A DNA stretch of 64,000 nucleotides. It comes from Delphinus delphis. Taxonomy: Eukaryota > Chordata > Mammalia > Artiodactyla > Delphinidae. The translations under genes were made by a program, and so were the position numbers. The notes beneath the pieces were generated by a model that was not told where the DNA came from, searched no databases, and worked only from the letters and a program-made list of their open reading frames with translations. Location: assembly GCF_949987515.2 (NCBI RefSeq), contig NC_082684.1:15429701-15493700 (forward strand). Reading direction: 5' to 3'. Of this stretch, positions 1-12,519 are shown in pieces; positions within the stretch are counted from its first letter, which is position 1; each line of letters opens with the position of its first letter.

Positions 1-334
1 ATGGTAGAAGACAATTGTTAACCTTCCTGATATAGAAACGTTGGCACAGAAGCCAGAAGTTATACGGTCCAGAAATAATTTTGCTACAAAATATATGTAG
101 CTTCTGATGCAGTGTTATGTCATTATTCTGCCCTTAGCCATCCTGACTCATTCTTTGCATTGGTGTTCACATTGAATTAACATAAATTCAAGACAAAAAT
201 CTCTCCATATCACCTTAGGAATGCTGGCTCATTAATTTTTTTGCTGTGTTAATAGTCCCTTATAATTCAACCTTACTAATGCATGTAACATTCATTTTAA
301 ACAACAGTAGCTTTATTTACAGGAGAAACACTAA

Positions 335-690
335 GAGGAGATTTGACATAGTAGTTAAGAACACATACTCCAGGGCCACACAGAAATCTGCTGTTACCCT
401 TATACCCATTCCTTTATAATGTGCATTTGGCTCCCGAGTATGTGCTCTTACCCACTGTATTAAATGTGCATTTGAATCCCAGCTCCGCCATTTAATAGCT
501 TTAGAATTCGGGCACGTAATTTGACTGCTCTGTGCCTCATTTTTTTCATGAGTAAAATGGGAGTAACAGCATTTCATAGGACTGCAATGGGAATTAAATG
601 AATTACTCCATATCAAGTGCTCCAGAACAGTGCTGGGTACATACAACATCCTCAGTAAACGCTAGCCACTGTTATTAGTTCTTATTTTAA
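335..690 (+). repeat. MIR SINE downstream of TTC8
   Basis: 'agtagttaagaacacatact', 'gaatcccagctccgccattt', 'ctgtgcctcatttttttcat' and 'agaacagtgctgggtacata' in order. The rest of 1-1489 shows no gene that I can support. Confidence 0.7.
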
Positions 691-1489
691 ATTAACTAAG
701 AAAATAATTCACAATATAAAATTTGAACCTAAATATTGCATACAGTGTTAGGAAATCTGATAGTGCTTGAGGAAATTCTCGCAAGCTGAACAAGCACTGG
801 CGTATCATGGAGAACCAGGGGAGGTTCAAGTCTGAAGTGCAGGAGCAGGTCTTGTTTCCAGCCTTACCAACCAGCAGTGTGACTCTGGGCGTGGCCTCCT
901 CCTGTCCCATGGAGAGATTCATCTACATAGTCTCTGAAATTACTTCCAGCCTCAAACAGTCTGTTCCTTGAATTCACATTTTTTGTGTTCTGTCAGCTAA
1001 GTAGTACTATTTGTATAATCTGAACAGAAACAAATAAATACCTGCAAAATAGTTTTCATAAAGTTAAAAAAAGGTAAAGTAACATAGATAGAGCCCAAAG
1101 CCCAAAATATGAATGTGAGTGGCCTTGGCCCTTTAACGCATTTTGTTGTATGAACACCTCAATGAGAATTCCACTAAATACTGGAGAGGAGAGCCTGTCT
1201 AGGATTTTACAACGCACAGTATTGGGTCCAGCCTAGCCTTCTCAGGGCTGACCACAGGGGACTTCTGGCCTATGACTCCATTTCTAATCCTGATATTCTT
1301 ATATTGACAACATGATAGCCCATAAATAGTTTCTCAGGAAAAAGCAAAATTGATCGCACATCATTTCAAATAAAATTAGAATAAAGACTTGATTTCTAAG
1401 ACTCCTGGACTTCTGGAAAACTTTTTTTAACTGACATGACTGAAATAAAAACTCCTGAAAAATAACGGAATGATGGTGTTTTATACACA

Positions 1490-1982
1490 TTTATTTTAAA
1501 GCATAATATATAAGAAAAAGTAGAGTGTCTCACAAAGCATTTGATAAAAAATAGCTTTCAGTACAAATTTTAATCTCTAAAGTCTCTACCAAGGATAAGT
1601 ATATACACTTTTAGTCATAAAAGTGCAATTTTAAAGGCAGATTTCAGACCTCTTAAGCTACATGATAGCTAATGGCCAGGACATTAAAAATGTGCATTTA
1701 TAAAAATTTGAGGAAGTTCATGAAAATGTTTTGTAAACATTACAAACAAACATCTACCATATAATGTGGGAGGTTTCATAATCTGCTTACAAATGCTTAA
1801 ATCCTGTCTTTTATAACACTATCTTATAAAGTTATTATTATAAAGTTTTAAACATTCTGGTTTAGATTTCCTTATGTCACCTTCACTAATATCAAGCACA
1901 GGTCTGTACTACACATATATATACACTACTTTTTCCCTTGCATAATGTTCCTCCCTAAGAATATCTTTAGTCTGAGGAAAAC
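1490..1982 (-). other. TTC8: Probable TTC8 3' UTR with AATAAA signal
   Basis: AT-rich, non-coding sequence directly after the stop codon. The first AATAAA on the minus strand after the stop is at 1495-1490, which would give a 3' UTR of about 0.5 kb. No transcript evidence is available, so the end is inferred from the signal alone. Confidence 0.45.
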
Positions 1983-2099
1983 TCAGAGCATAGCAAAATG
2001 CTGCTTTAACTGCTTAATTAAATGTTGAGTGTCCACGTGATCTGGAAATGCTGCTTCAGACTTTTGAGCAGCAATGTAGCTCCTCTGTAGATCTCCCAT
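1983..2099 (-). CDS. TTC8: TTC8 coding exon 14 (residues 478-515 and stop)
   Basis: Encodes [20 protein letters not shown], then [18 protein letters not shown] and TGA at 1985-1983. Acceptor TTCTTACAG. The C-terminus matches the human protein apart from conservative changes (YIAA for YVAA, KQ for RQ, MGD for IGD). Confidence 0.98.
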   Translation of the reverse strand: MGDLQRSYIAAQKSEAAFPDHVDTQHLIKQLKQHFAML

Positions 2100-5000
2100 C
2101 TGTAAGAAAGACCAGACCAGAATAAGACCACAGAATGAGAACCAGAAAAAAAAAAAAAAAAGACATAGTATCTGCACAATGTAGAAACCCAAGGTGAATT
2201 GCTTGATTGTGCTACTTTGATTTAAAATTTTTTTCACCTAGATTACAACTCAATCTTGAAAAAACATGAGAAAAGTAAAATAACCAATTAATAAATAATT
2301 TCTGCTCTATTACAGTTTTCTAGTTATGAATTCATAAACCTGTGTTTTCTTTTCCTGTCACTGATAGTTATCATAAAAATAAACTGATGTCTGCATGCTA
2401 AAACAGCCAGCTCGGTAAGAAAACTATTTGTAATGTACCACAGACAATGACATATTTTGATTAGGGTATTATCTTTTAGACAGAAAATTCAAGTAAAAAC
2501 TATTGTATTTAAGATACAATAACATGTTCTGGGAGCTTTTAAATGGTTGCTAACACAGTAATGTTGGGCAGATAACCTGGTTTTAAAAGTTTATAAAGGA
2601 CATATCTGATTTTCTTTTCTTTTTTTTTTTTTGGAGTACACGGGCCTCTCACTGTTGTGGCCTCTCCCATAGCGGAGCACAGGCTCTGGACACGCAGGCT
2701 TAGCGGCCATGGCTCACGGGCTTAGCCACTCTGCGGCATGTGGGATCCTCCTGGACCGGGGCATGAACCCGTGTCCCCTGCATCGGCAGGCGGACTCTCA
2801 ACCACTGCGCCACCAGGGAAGCCCAACATATCTGATTTTCAATAAACTTTATGTTAAAGTCCAGTCCCCAAGGAAAACACACACAGTAACCAAATCCATC
2901 TGAATGTATTTTGATTCATGTATACATTTCTACAAAGAGAAAGCTTTTTAGTGTGTACACACCAAAAAAACCCAAAACAAATCTAGATCATTCACTTCTG
3001 GTAGTTTTTTGGTAACATGCATATGAATTAAAAACGTAAGTTTCCTTTTTTAAATCATAGCATTTCTTTTCAACATGCAATTTTCTCTTATGGAAATGTA
3101 GCCTTTGGCTTAAAGAAATATTTCATTTGCATTATATATTATTAAAATGTAATAATAGTCCTGAAAGAAAGTAATCAAGGCTTCTTTGTGGTTTAACTAA
3201 GTGGCAGCACAGTGCAGTGGAAAATATGTGGGAATCCTTGGGAGCTGGGCATGAATTCTGCCATGGGACTCCAGGGAAGTCTTTTAAGTTCCAGAAGCCC
3301 TGGGTTCCATTAGAATATAAGCTGCACGAGGTAGAGGTTTCTGTTTTACTCATTGCTAACATCCTCTGTGCCGACAACAGTGCCTGGTACGTAGCAGAGG
3401 CTCAACAAATGAAACATCAGTTGTATGAAAAAATGAGTAGGGGAGGTAAGTGTTACCTACATCGCAGGGTTGTTGAGAGAATTAGCGGTTCAGAGAGCAC
3501 CTGGAACAGTGGCCAGCACTTAACACGCACTCAAAAATGACAACTTATGAATAACAGCTTATTTTATTTTCAAAACAGAAATGAAAGTGCAAATGACTTC
3601 ACATTCATGCTATGAAAAATGATTTTTATAATGTCTTTTGGTCTATAAAGAGTCTTTACATCAGCAAACATTTTTAGCCATTTCCTTATCCTCAAAACTC
3701 ACCTTCCATGTTAAAGTAAGGTTTCCAAGTCAAAGTTATTAGATGACTTTTGTTTGTTTCCTCTTATTGTTAAAATGGCACATGATTCCTTTTAGCTCTT
3801 GGATGTTAACTGACTTGTAACACAGTATCAATGGTTGCATTTTCCCCATATTGTTCATAGCTAAAACAGCTTTCACTAATATCCCTAATTTTACAGCATC
3901 ATGCCAGACTTGATGGCAATATGACCTACAAATAATATACAGGATTTCCTTGCTGCAAACGCTAATTACTAAATCCTTCCCAAACCAGGAGTTAATGAAT
4001 AGTTTTTCAATGATTAAATGTCATATCTGAAAACATAAAATAATTCTTCTGCAATCTATAATGGTGTTAAGTTTAGCTAATATTCAGTGATAAATATACT
4101 TAAAGTGTATTAAACTGTCCCTCGAAGTGAAGACATATGTGTACATAATAATTAAGTGTTGAAAAAAATAATCTCTCAGGAAGTTATGGGTAGAATGTCC
4201 TTATTTAACTGCACATTGTTCTAAAAGCAAGAAATAAAAACAAACAGGTCAGATGATAAATTGACAAAGAAAGAGAATACCTTATCAGAAACTGTTGCAA
4301 AATTAAAATGCGGTTCATACATGTGGGGTGCTAAAGATGAAGCAGTTTGTAACAGTGCTCTTGCCTGTGTTAAAAAAAAAGGAAAGAAAAGAGAAACCAA
4401 AGCTATATGAGCATATATTAGCACTGTATTTGTGATTTTTTTGGTTTATTTTGGTAAAAGAATACTTTACCCAGGATAGGACTTTAATAAACAAAACCCT
4501 GTAATAAATAAGATGAATTCCTCATGAAATACAACTTACTGATAACCAGGAACTACCTATATCTTGCCAAAATTATATTAATAATAAAATGCTTCAAAAT
4601 ATGGAAAAAATGATGGAATCCAAAAGTTATGTGAGAAACACTGATCTTACAAAGTTTATATTTCAGTATGATGTACAACTGAAAAATAATGCTCTCAATG
4701 CTAAAAAGTCTTATTAATCTAGTTTTTGTTGATGTTGATTGATTCAGTAGGCTTCTAATTACCTGTTCTCTAATGCAACAACAAAAACCACCAAAAAACC
4801 ACTGTAAATTCAAATCCCCAATTTCTGTGCTGGATGACACTGAGCAAGCATTTATTATACTGCTGACCTGAAAATGACAACTGAAGGCGACTGAAAATGA
4901 CGAGCTTTCTGTTCTCTAAAGTACTCAAAAGACAAAATTCACATCATTTTTTTGTCCCCTCTAGACTCAAAGGATCACACATTGCAGAGACCACTGAGAG

Positions 5001-8000
5001 ACACGAGATGCCCGTACACTCATTGTTAAGATCACAAACTCAGCATTCCAAGCTGCCGAACAGCCTTTCAACTTGTAGCCAATCTTCTATGTATGACCCT
5101 GAGGACAAATTCTTTTATCTTTTTTTAATGGAAAATAAATAATAGTTTAAATAGGATAGTGGACATTAAATTTTGTTTTATGATTTGCTATTTTTTTTAA
5201 TTGAGCTATAATTTTTAATAATAATGAAACCTTTCACCAAAACATTTCCAATCAATTGTATGCTAGAGAAACTACAGTAAGTAGGAGGGAAAGAAAATCA
5301 CCAACATGGAAACAGAGAAAATCATAAAGAACACTTGCTTCAAATGGACACAGGCAAAGTTCTATGACAGAACAAGTTCCCAGTTTAGAGTAGTTAGTTT
5401 TTGTTTAAAAAATACAAATCTATCTTATTTACTTTGGGAAAATTTTGTGAAACAAAGGCAGTATCCAGTGACGTTTCTTTGCTTGTTTTATTAAGTTTAT
5501 CAACGTGCTTAGGAGACCAGGCTGGAGGTTAACATCCTGGTGTGCTGCTCACTACGTCTGTGACCTTGGGTAGTTACTTACCCTCCTCTAGTCTGTTTCT
5601 TCATCTGTAAAACAGAGGATGTAATATCTATCGATGTTGATTGCCATTAATATTGTATGAGCGTATTCAGCATTTTAAACGTCTTGTTATGTAAATAATA
5701 ATAGTAATAATAATAAAATTTATTAAGCATCTATCATGTGCTTTTACTACGCCAAGGGCTTTGCATGCACAATCTGCTCATCTTCACAAGCACACCTTCG
5801 GGTCAGTACTGTTATTACCCTATTTTATTTATCATCCACTCATTCCACCAATACTAAGCACCTACTGAGTGTCAGGCAATGTTTTCGATACTGAAAATAT
5901 AGCAGTTAGAAGACACAGAAGGCCCCTGTTTTCATGCAGCTAGCATTCTACATTTTACATATAAAGATGAAAATATCTGGTAAAATGATAAGTATTGTGA
6001 AGAAAAAAATAGTAGGAGATGTGATAGCACCTGAGGGCTCCTTTAGACTGATGTTCAAGCAGGTCTTTCTAAAAAGGCGGTAATTAAGCTAAGACCTGAA
6101 TGATAAAAAGAAAAGAGTCATTTCAGGATCTGAAAGTATTTTCCAAAGGCACTACAGTAAGTGCTACTGCCCAGCAGCAAGCAGCTAATGTTTCTGGAGG
6201 TCAGTAGTGAAGGAGTAGTGGCAAAAGATACAGTCTGGCGGGACCCAGAGGCTAGATTAGGTGGGGCCCCGTAGGCTAAGGTTTGAAGTTCAAATTTTAT
6301 TCCAAGTGCAGGGAGAAGCCTTTGGAGGATGCTAAGCAATGTAGTAATAAATAATCTTGTTTTTTGAAAATATCCTCTAGGCCAGCGGTCCCCAACCTTT
6401 TTGGCACCAGGGACCGGTTTTGTGGAAGACAGGTTTTCAACGGGCGGGGGTGAGGGAGGGGGGCTTGGTTCAGATGGCGATGGGGAGCGATGCGGGGCGG
6501 CAGATGAAGCTTCTGCTCGCTCGCCCGCCGCTCGCCTCCTGCTGTGCCACCCAGGTCCTAACGGGCTTCAGCCCAGGGGTTGGGGACCCCTGCTCTGGGC
6601 TGCTCTGAGGGAGATGTATTATAGGGTGCTACTCCTTGCTGATGGAAGTGGAAACAAAAGCAAGAGCTAGGAGACCCTTGTAGTCACCCAGGCAGGAGAT
6701 GAGAGCAGCTTGGAGAAGGGGGCCGGGAGGGGAGGACTGAAGAGGTGGGGGTAGAACTGACAGGGCTCACTGGACAGCACGGAGGCAAAGGGTGGCAGGG
6801 AAGGCACTCAGAAAAGACAGCTTTCGAGGGTGGGTCCTAGGATTTTGGCTTGAGCAGCTGGATGGTGGATGTGGGGCGGTGTGAGTGGTGGAACAGTTCA
6901 CGAAGATAGGGAAGCCTGGGGAGGTGCAGATTTGTCCTAATAAAATCAAGTGCTCTATTTTGGATACTGAAAGGTTAAGTAACTTGTCCAAGGTCACACT
7001 GCTAACACGTGACAGAGCTGGGATCAAACCCAGGCCAGTCAGACTCCAGAGCTCATTTTAAAATTATAACGTAAAGAGAGCTGCACGTGACAGCTTTTCT
7101 TTGAAGAAAGAAGACTGTCCACAGTAACCCAGTAGTTCACTGACCTGTTCGACATGGCCCTTCCGCATCTCCAGCACGGCCAGGTTGTTGTAGGCCTCTG
7201 CGTGGTTATTGTTGTTGACCAGAGCCAGCCTGAAGCACTGATGGGCCAGATTTGTATCTCCTATTCCCTACAAAAGAAAAGCACAAACCCGTACACACAA
7301 ATCCATTCACTTCCCCCTGCCACCTCCGTCCTCCTTTCCTCATACAAATCTTGTGGCCACCACAGAATAAACAACATAGTACCAACACAGGAGTCAAGTG
7401 TGAATTGTACATAAGAGGATTTAACCTAAGAAGATAAAGTGAGCTGCAGTGACCCCTAGCAATCTCCAAATTGCTACAAAGGCTGTAACCAAACCTGGAT
7501 TTCCAATATCTGAAAACTTCTTCAAACTAACATGTGGCTATCTTCTCTATTACAGAAATTATATTACAGAAACAACATACCACAGCTACATGTCCCAAGT
7601 TGTACCAGACGTCAGCTATCTCTTCTTCATTTTCAGCCAGAGAAAGGGCACGTTCAAATGAGGTCAGAGTCATATCATACTGCTGGGCATAGAAGCAACA
7701 GAGCCCCAGGTTGTTAAAAAGCTGGCAGTTATAGACACCCATCTGCAGGAGTCGCCTTTTGGAAAAAGAGCACACATAGTTTGGTGTCAGACCAACTTTA
7801 TAAATATTAAGACATATTTTTTACAAAGTTAGAAATGAATTCACTTTATAATTTTTAATACCCTCCAAAGAACATAAAGTATTATAGTAAATGAAAAATA
7901 TTTTAGAGCAAATACAAAAGCATGTCTTTTGTAATGGTACTAGTCATAGGAAATGCATCCAGAGGCAAGGTCAGAAATAACTTACATCACTTTTTTTTCC

Positions 8001-11000
8001 CCAAAAGCTTTGTTAGAGAGTCAAAATAATCAATAAATAGTCACATAAAGTAAAACCCACACATTTTTGCCTCATACAGCTTTGGTGCTTGTAGGTAAAT
8101 TTCTAAGAGCTTCTAGTCAATTTGAGGCCTGTGTTTAGCATTTACCGCCAAGTTTTCAGCTGAGTTGGATGCTGTTTTTGGTTATTTGTATTGTGTGGTT
8201 TAGCTGCATCTAACGACCTCCGATGAGCTTCTACTCAGGAAGACAAGATTGTCAGAGGATCCTCATGTTATCCACTTAGCTTTCACACTGCAGCTCAAGA
8301 ACCTCATTTTGCTTCTATGTGTCATTAATCCCAAAGGATGAGAGTTCAAATAAGCATATGAAAATCACCCCAGCTGCCCCAAGGAACCCATGAGCCACTG
8401 TGGGGGTAGGCGAGTGGAGTCAGCTGTACGTGCACAGGCTACATTCATCTTACTGTTTTATGCTTCAACATATATTTGGAAAGAACTCTTGTCAGCTGCC
8501 AGTTATCTCCTTGTATACTACCCAGGGGCTAAAGAGGAAATCATAATTAAAAAATTAATTTCAGGAACCATCTATAGGATAAAATAAGTACGTGTTCAAA
8601 GAACCAGTGAGAATAATTTGTTTAGATTTTGAAAAAATATTTGGACAAGAGTTGACAATACTTCACAAAACCGGAATCCTGTTTAAGGTCCTCGTCAGGA
8701 TTAGGGCCTGGGGCCCACTGCTCTTTGCAAATCACATTACAATTTTACCTTCAGGGTCTTGATATTATGTACAGTGGTATTAATGGAGGCAGTGATGTGG
8801 AAGTGCTTCTAGGAACTGTTATTGGCGGATAACAAAACGGCCAATTTATACAATGACAAGGTGTTTAAAACTCAGGCAATTATCCAGGTGTGTTTCTGCA
8901 AGATGCCAAATACTTGTGCATTTCCAAATTATTAGATATAGCTTTAATATTCATAAAACATCTGGGTGCTTGAATTTTTAGTCTCATATAGACATGGCCT
9001 AAACATTATTTCTCTACATTTTCATCCCATCTTTATTACTGTTGCATCACTATTTCATAGGAAAGCAGTTCTACAAATTGAATGTAAAGTGCACCTGTAA
9101 AACCGGAGGGCTACTTCTGGTTGATCAGAGTAAAAATGGTTGCTTCCAATGCATGCAATGGCTTCCACATGAGTATTGTCCTGTTTCAAAACCTCTTTGT
9201 AGTATTCAGTGGCTGATGAAATATTGTTCATTTCCTATTCTCCATCAAGACAGAAGAGCAATACTGTATTAATATTGGACAAGAAATTATTTTTATTCTG
9301 ACTGGTTTAGATTATTTTATTCAATTAAATATTTATTAAGAGCCTACCATATGCCAGACTCTGTTCTAGGCCCTGGGGACACAATGTGAACAATAAGATA
9401 AAATTACAGTCAGCCCTCTGTATCTGCAGGTTCTGTAACCACGATTTCAACAAGCCACAGATCAAAAATTTTCAGAAAAAAATTCCAGAAAATTCCAAAA
9501 AACAAAACTTGAATTTGCTGCACTAGCAAGTATTTATATAGCATTTACATTGTATTTATAGCTAGTTATATAGCATTTACATTGTATTAGGTATTATAAG
9601 CAATCTAGAGATGATTTAAAGTATACAGACGGATGTGGGTAGGTTATATGCAAATCCTATGCCATTTTATATAAGGGCCTTGAGCGTCCATGGGTTTTGG
9701 CAACCAAGGGGTCCTGGAACCAATCCCCCCTGGATACGGGAAGACGGCTGTACTGTCCTCAAGGAGGTTACATCTGGTAGGAAGACAAACAAATGAACAA
9801 CTATCTAAGAGGAAGTTCTTTCAGTTTTTCACCACTGAGTATGATGTTAGCTGTGGGTCTGTCATATATGGACTTTATTATGTTGAGGTATGTTCCTCTA
9901 TGCCCATTTTCTTTCTTTTTTTTTTTTTTTGCCGTACGCGGGCTTCTCACTGTTGTGGCCTCTCCCGTTGCGGAGCACAGGCTCCAGACGCGCAGGCTCA
10001 GCGGCCATGGCTCACGGGCCCAGCCGCTCCGCGGCATGTGGGATCTTCCCGGACCGGGACACGAACCCGTGTCCCCTGCATCGGCAGGCGGACTCTCAAC
10101 CACTGCGTCACCAGGGAAGCCCTATGCCCATTTTCTTGAGAGTTTTTTATCATAAATGGATGCTGAATTTTCTCAAAAGTTTTTTCTGCCATCTATTGAG
10201 ATGATCATATGGTTTTTAGTATTCAAGCTGTTAATGTGGTGTATCACATTGATTGATTTGCGAATATTGAAAAATCCTTGCATCCCTGGGATAAATCCCA
10301 CTTGATGATGGTGTGATCCTTTTAAGGTATTGTTGGATTTGGTTTGTTAATATTTTGTTGAAGATTTCTGCATTTCCTCTAAGATCAGGAACAAGACAAG
10401 GATGCCCACTCTCACCACTTTTATTCAACATAGAGTTGGAAGTCCTAGCCACAGCAACCAGACAAGAAAAAGAAATAAAAGGAATCCAAATTGGAAAGGA
10501 AGAAGTAAAACTGTCACTGTTTGCAGATGACATGAGACTATACATAGAAATTCCTCAAGACACCACCAGAAAACTACTAGAGCTCATCAATGAATTCAGT
10601 TACATTACAGAATACAAAATTAATACATAGAAATCTGTTGTATTTCTATACACTAACGACAAACTATCAGAAAGAGAAATTAAAGAAACATCCCATTTAC
10701 CATTGCGACAAAAAGAATAAAATACTAGGAATAAACCTATCAAAGGAGGTAAAAGATCTATACTTGGAAAACTATAAGACACTAATGAAAGAAATTGAAG
10801 ATGACACAAACAGATGGAAAGATATACTATGTTCTTGGATTGGAAAAATCAATACTGTTAAAATGACTATACTACCCAAGGCAATCTACAGGTTTGATGC
10901 AATCCCTATCAAAATAGCAATGGCATTTTTCACAGAACTAGAAAAAGTAATTTTAAAATTTGTATGGAGACACAGAAGACCCTGAATAGCCAAAACAATC

Positions 11001-12455
11001 TTAAGAAAGAACAGAGCTGGAGGAATCATACTTCAGACTATACTACAAAGCTACAGTAATGAAAACAGTATGGTGGACTTCCCTGGTGGCCTAGTGATTG
11101 GGATTCTGGGCTTTCACTGTGGTGGCCCGGGTTCAATCCCTGGATCCCTGGTCAGGGAAATCCCGCAAGCTGCACGGTGCAGCCAAAAACAACAACAAAC
11201 AAACAAAATCAGTATGGTGCTGGCATAAAACCAGACAGACATATAGATCAATGGAACAGAATAGAGAGCCCAGAAATAAAACCAGGTACTTATGGTCAAT
11301 TAATCTACCACAAAGGAGGCAAGAATATACAATGAAGAAAAGACAGTCTCTTCAATAAGTGGTGCTGAGAAAACTGGACAGTTACATGTAAAAGAATGAA
11401 ATTAGAACATTTTTTTCACACCATATTCAAAAATAAACTCAAAATGGATTAAAGACCTAAATGTAACACCAGAAACCATAAAACTCCTAGGAGAAAACAT
11501 AGGCAGAACACTCTTTGACATATATCGTAGCAATATTTTTTTGGATCTGTCTCCTAAAGCAGGGGTCCCCAATCCCCAGGCCATGGACCAGTATCGGTCC
11601 GTGGCCTGTTAGGAACTGCTCCACATAGCAGGAGGTGAGCAGTGGGCGAGCGAGCAAAGCTTCATCTGCAGCTCCCCATTGCTCCCCATCACTCGCATTA
11701 CCACCTGAACCACCCCCCCCGCCCCCATCTGTGGAAAAATTATTTTCCACGAAACTGGTCCCTGGTGCCAAAAAGGTTGGGGGCCACTGTCCTAAAGCAA
11801 AGGAAATTAAAGAAAAAATAAGCAAATGGGAACTAAATAGACTTAAAAGCTTTTGCACAGCAAAGGAAACCACTGACAGAATGAAAAGACAGCCTAATGA
11901 ATGGGAGAAAATATATGCAACTCATATGACTGATAAATGGTTAGTATCCAAAATATATAAACAGCTCATACGATTCAACATCAAAAAATAAACAACCCAA
12001 TTAAAAAATGGGCAGAAGACCTGAATTGATATTTTTCCAAAGAGGACATTCAGATGGCCAACATACACATGAAAAGATGCTCAATATCATTAATCATCAA
12101 AGAAATGCAAATTAAAGCCACAATGATATAACACCTTACACCTGTCAGAATGGCTGTCATCAAAAAGATCATAACTAACAAATGCTGGCAAGGATGTGGA
12201 GAAAAGGGAACCCTCGTATATTGTTGGTCAGAATGCAAATTGGTGCAGCCACAGTGGAAGACAGTACGGTGGTTTCTCAAAAAACTAAAAATACAACTAC
12301 CATATGACCCAGCAATTCCACTCCTGAGTATATATCTGAAAAAAACAAAAACACTAATTCGAAAAGATTCATGCACCCCAAAGTTCATACAATTGCTAAA
12401 ATATGGAAATAACCTAAATGTCCATCAATAGATGCATGGATAAAGAAGATGTGAT

Positions 12456-12519
<64 letters not shown>

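Noticed and set aside
1..330. Possible exon of a neighbouring gene at the left edge
   Set aside because: No open frame with plausible splice sites or recognisable peptide; expected neighbours are not visible.
9690..10204. Several 100-150 codon frames on both strands
   Set aside because: All run through a CHR SINE; the same peptide patterns recur at the other SINE copies (2700, 32800, 45200).
12465..12517. Regular repeat that might suggest an array
   Set aside because: A simple CA microsatellite; no spacer structure, so not a CRISPR-like array.
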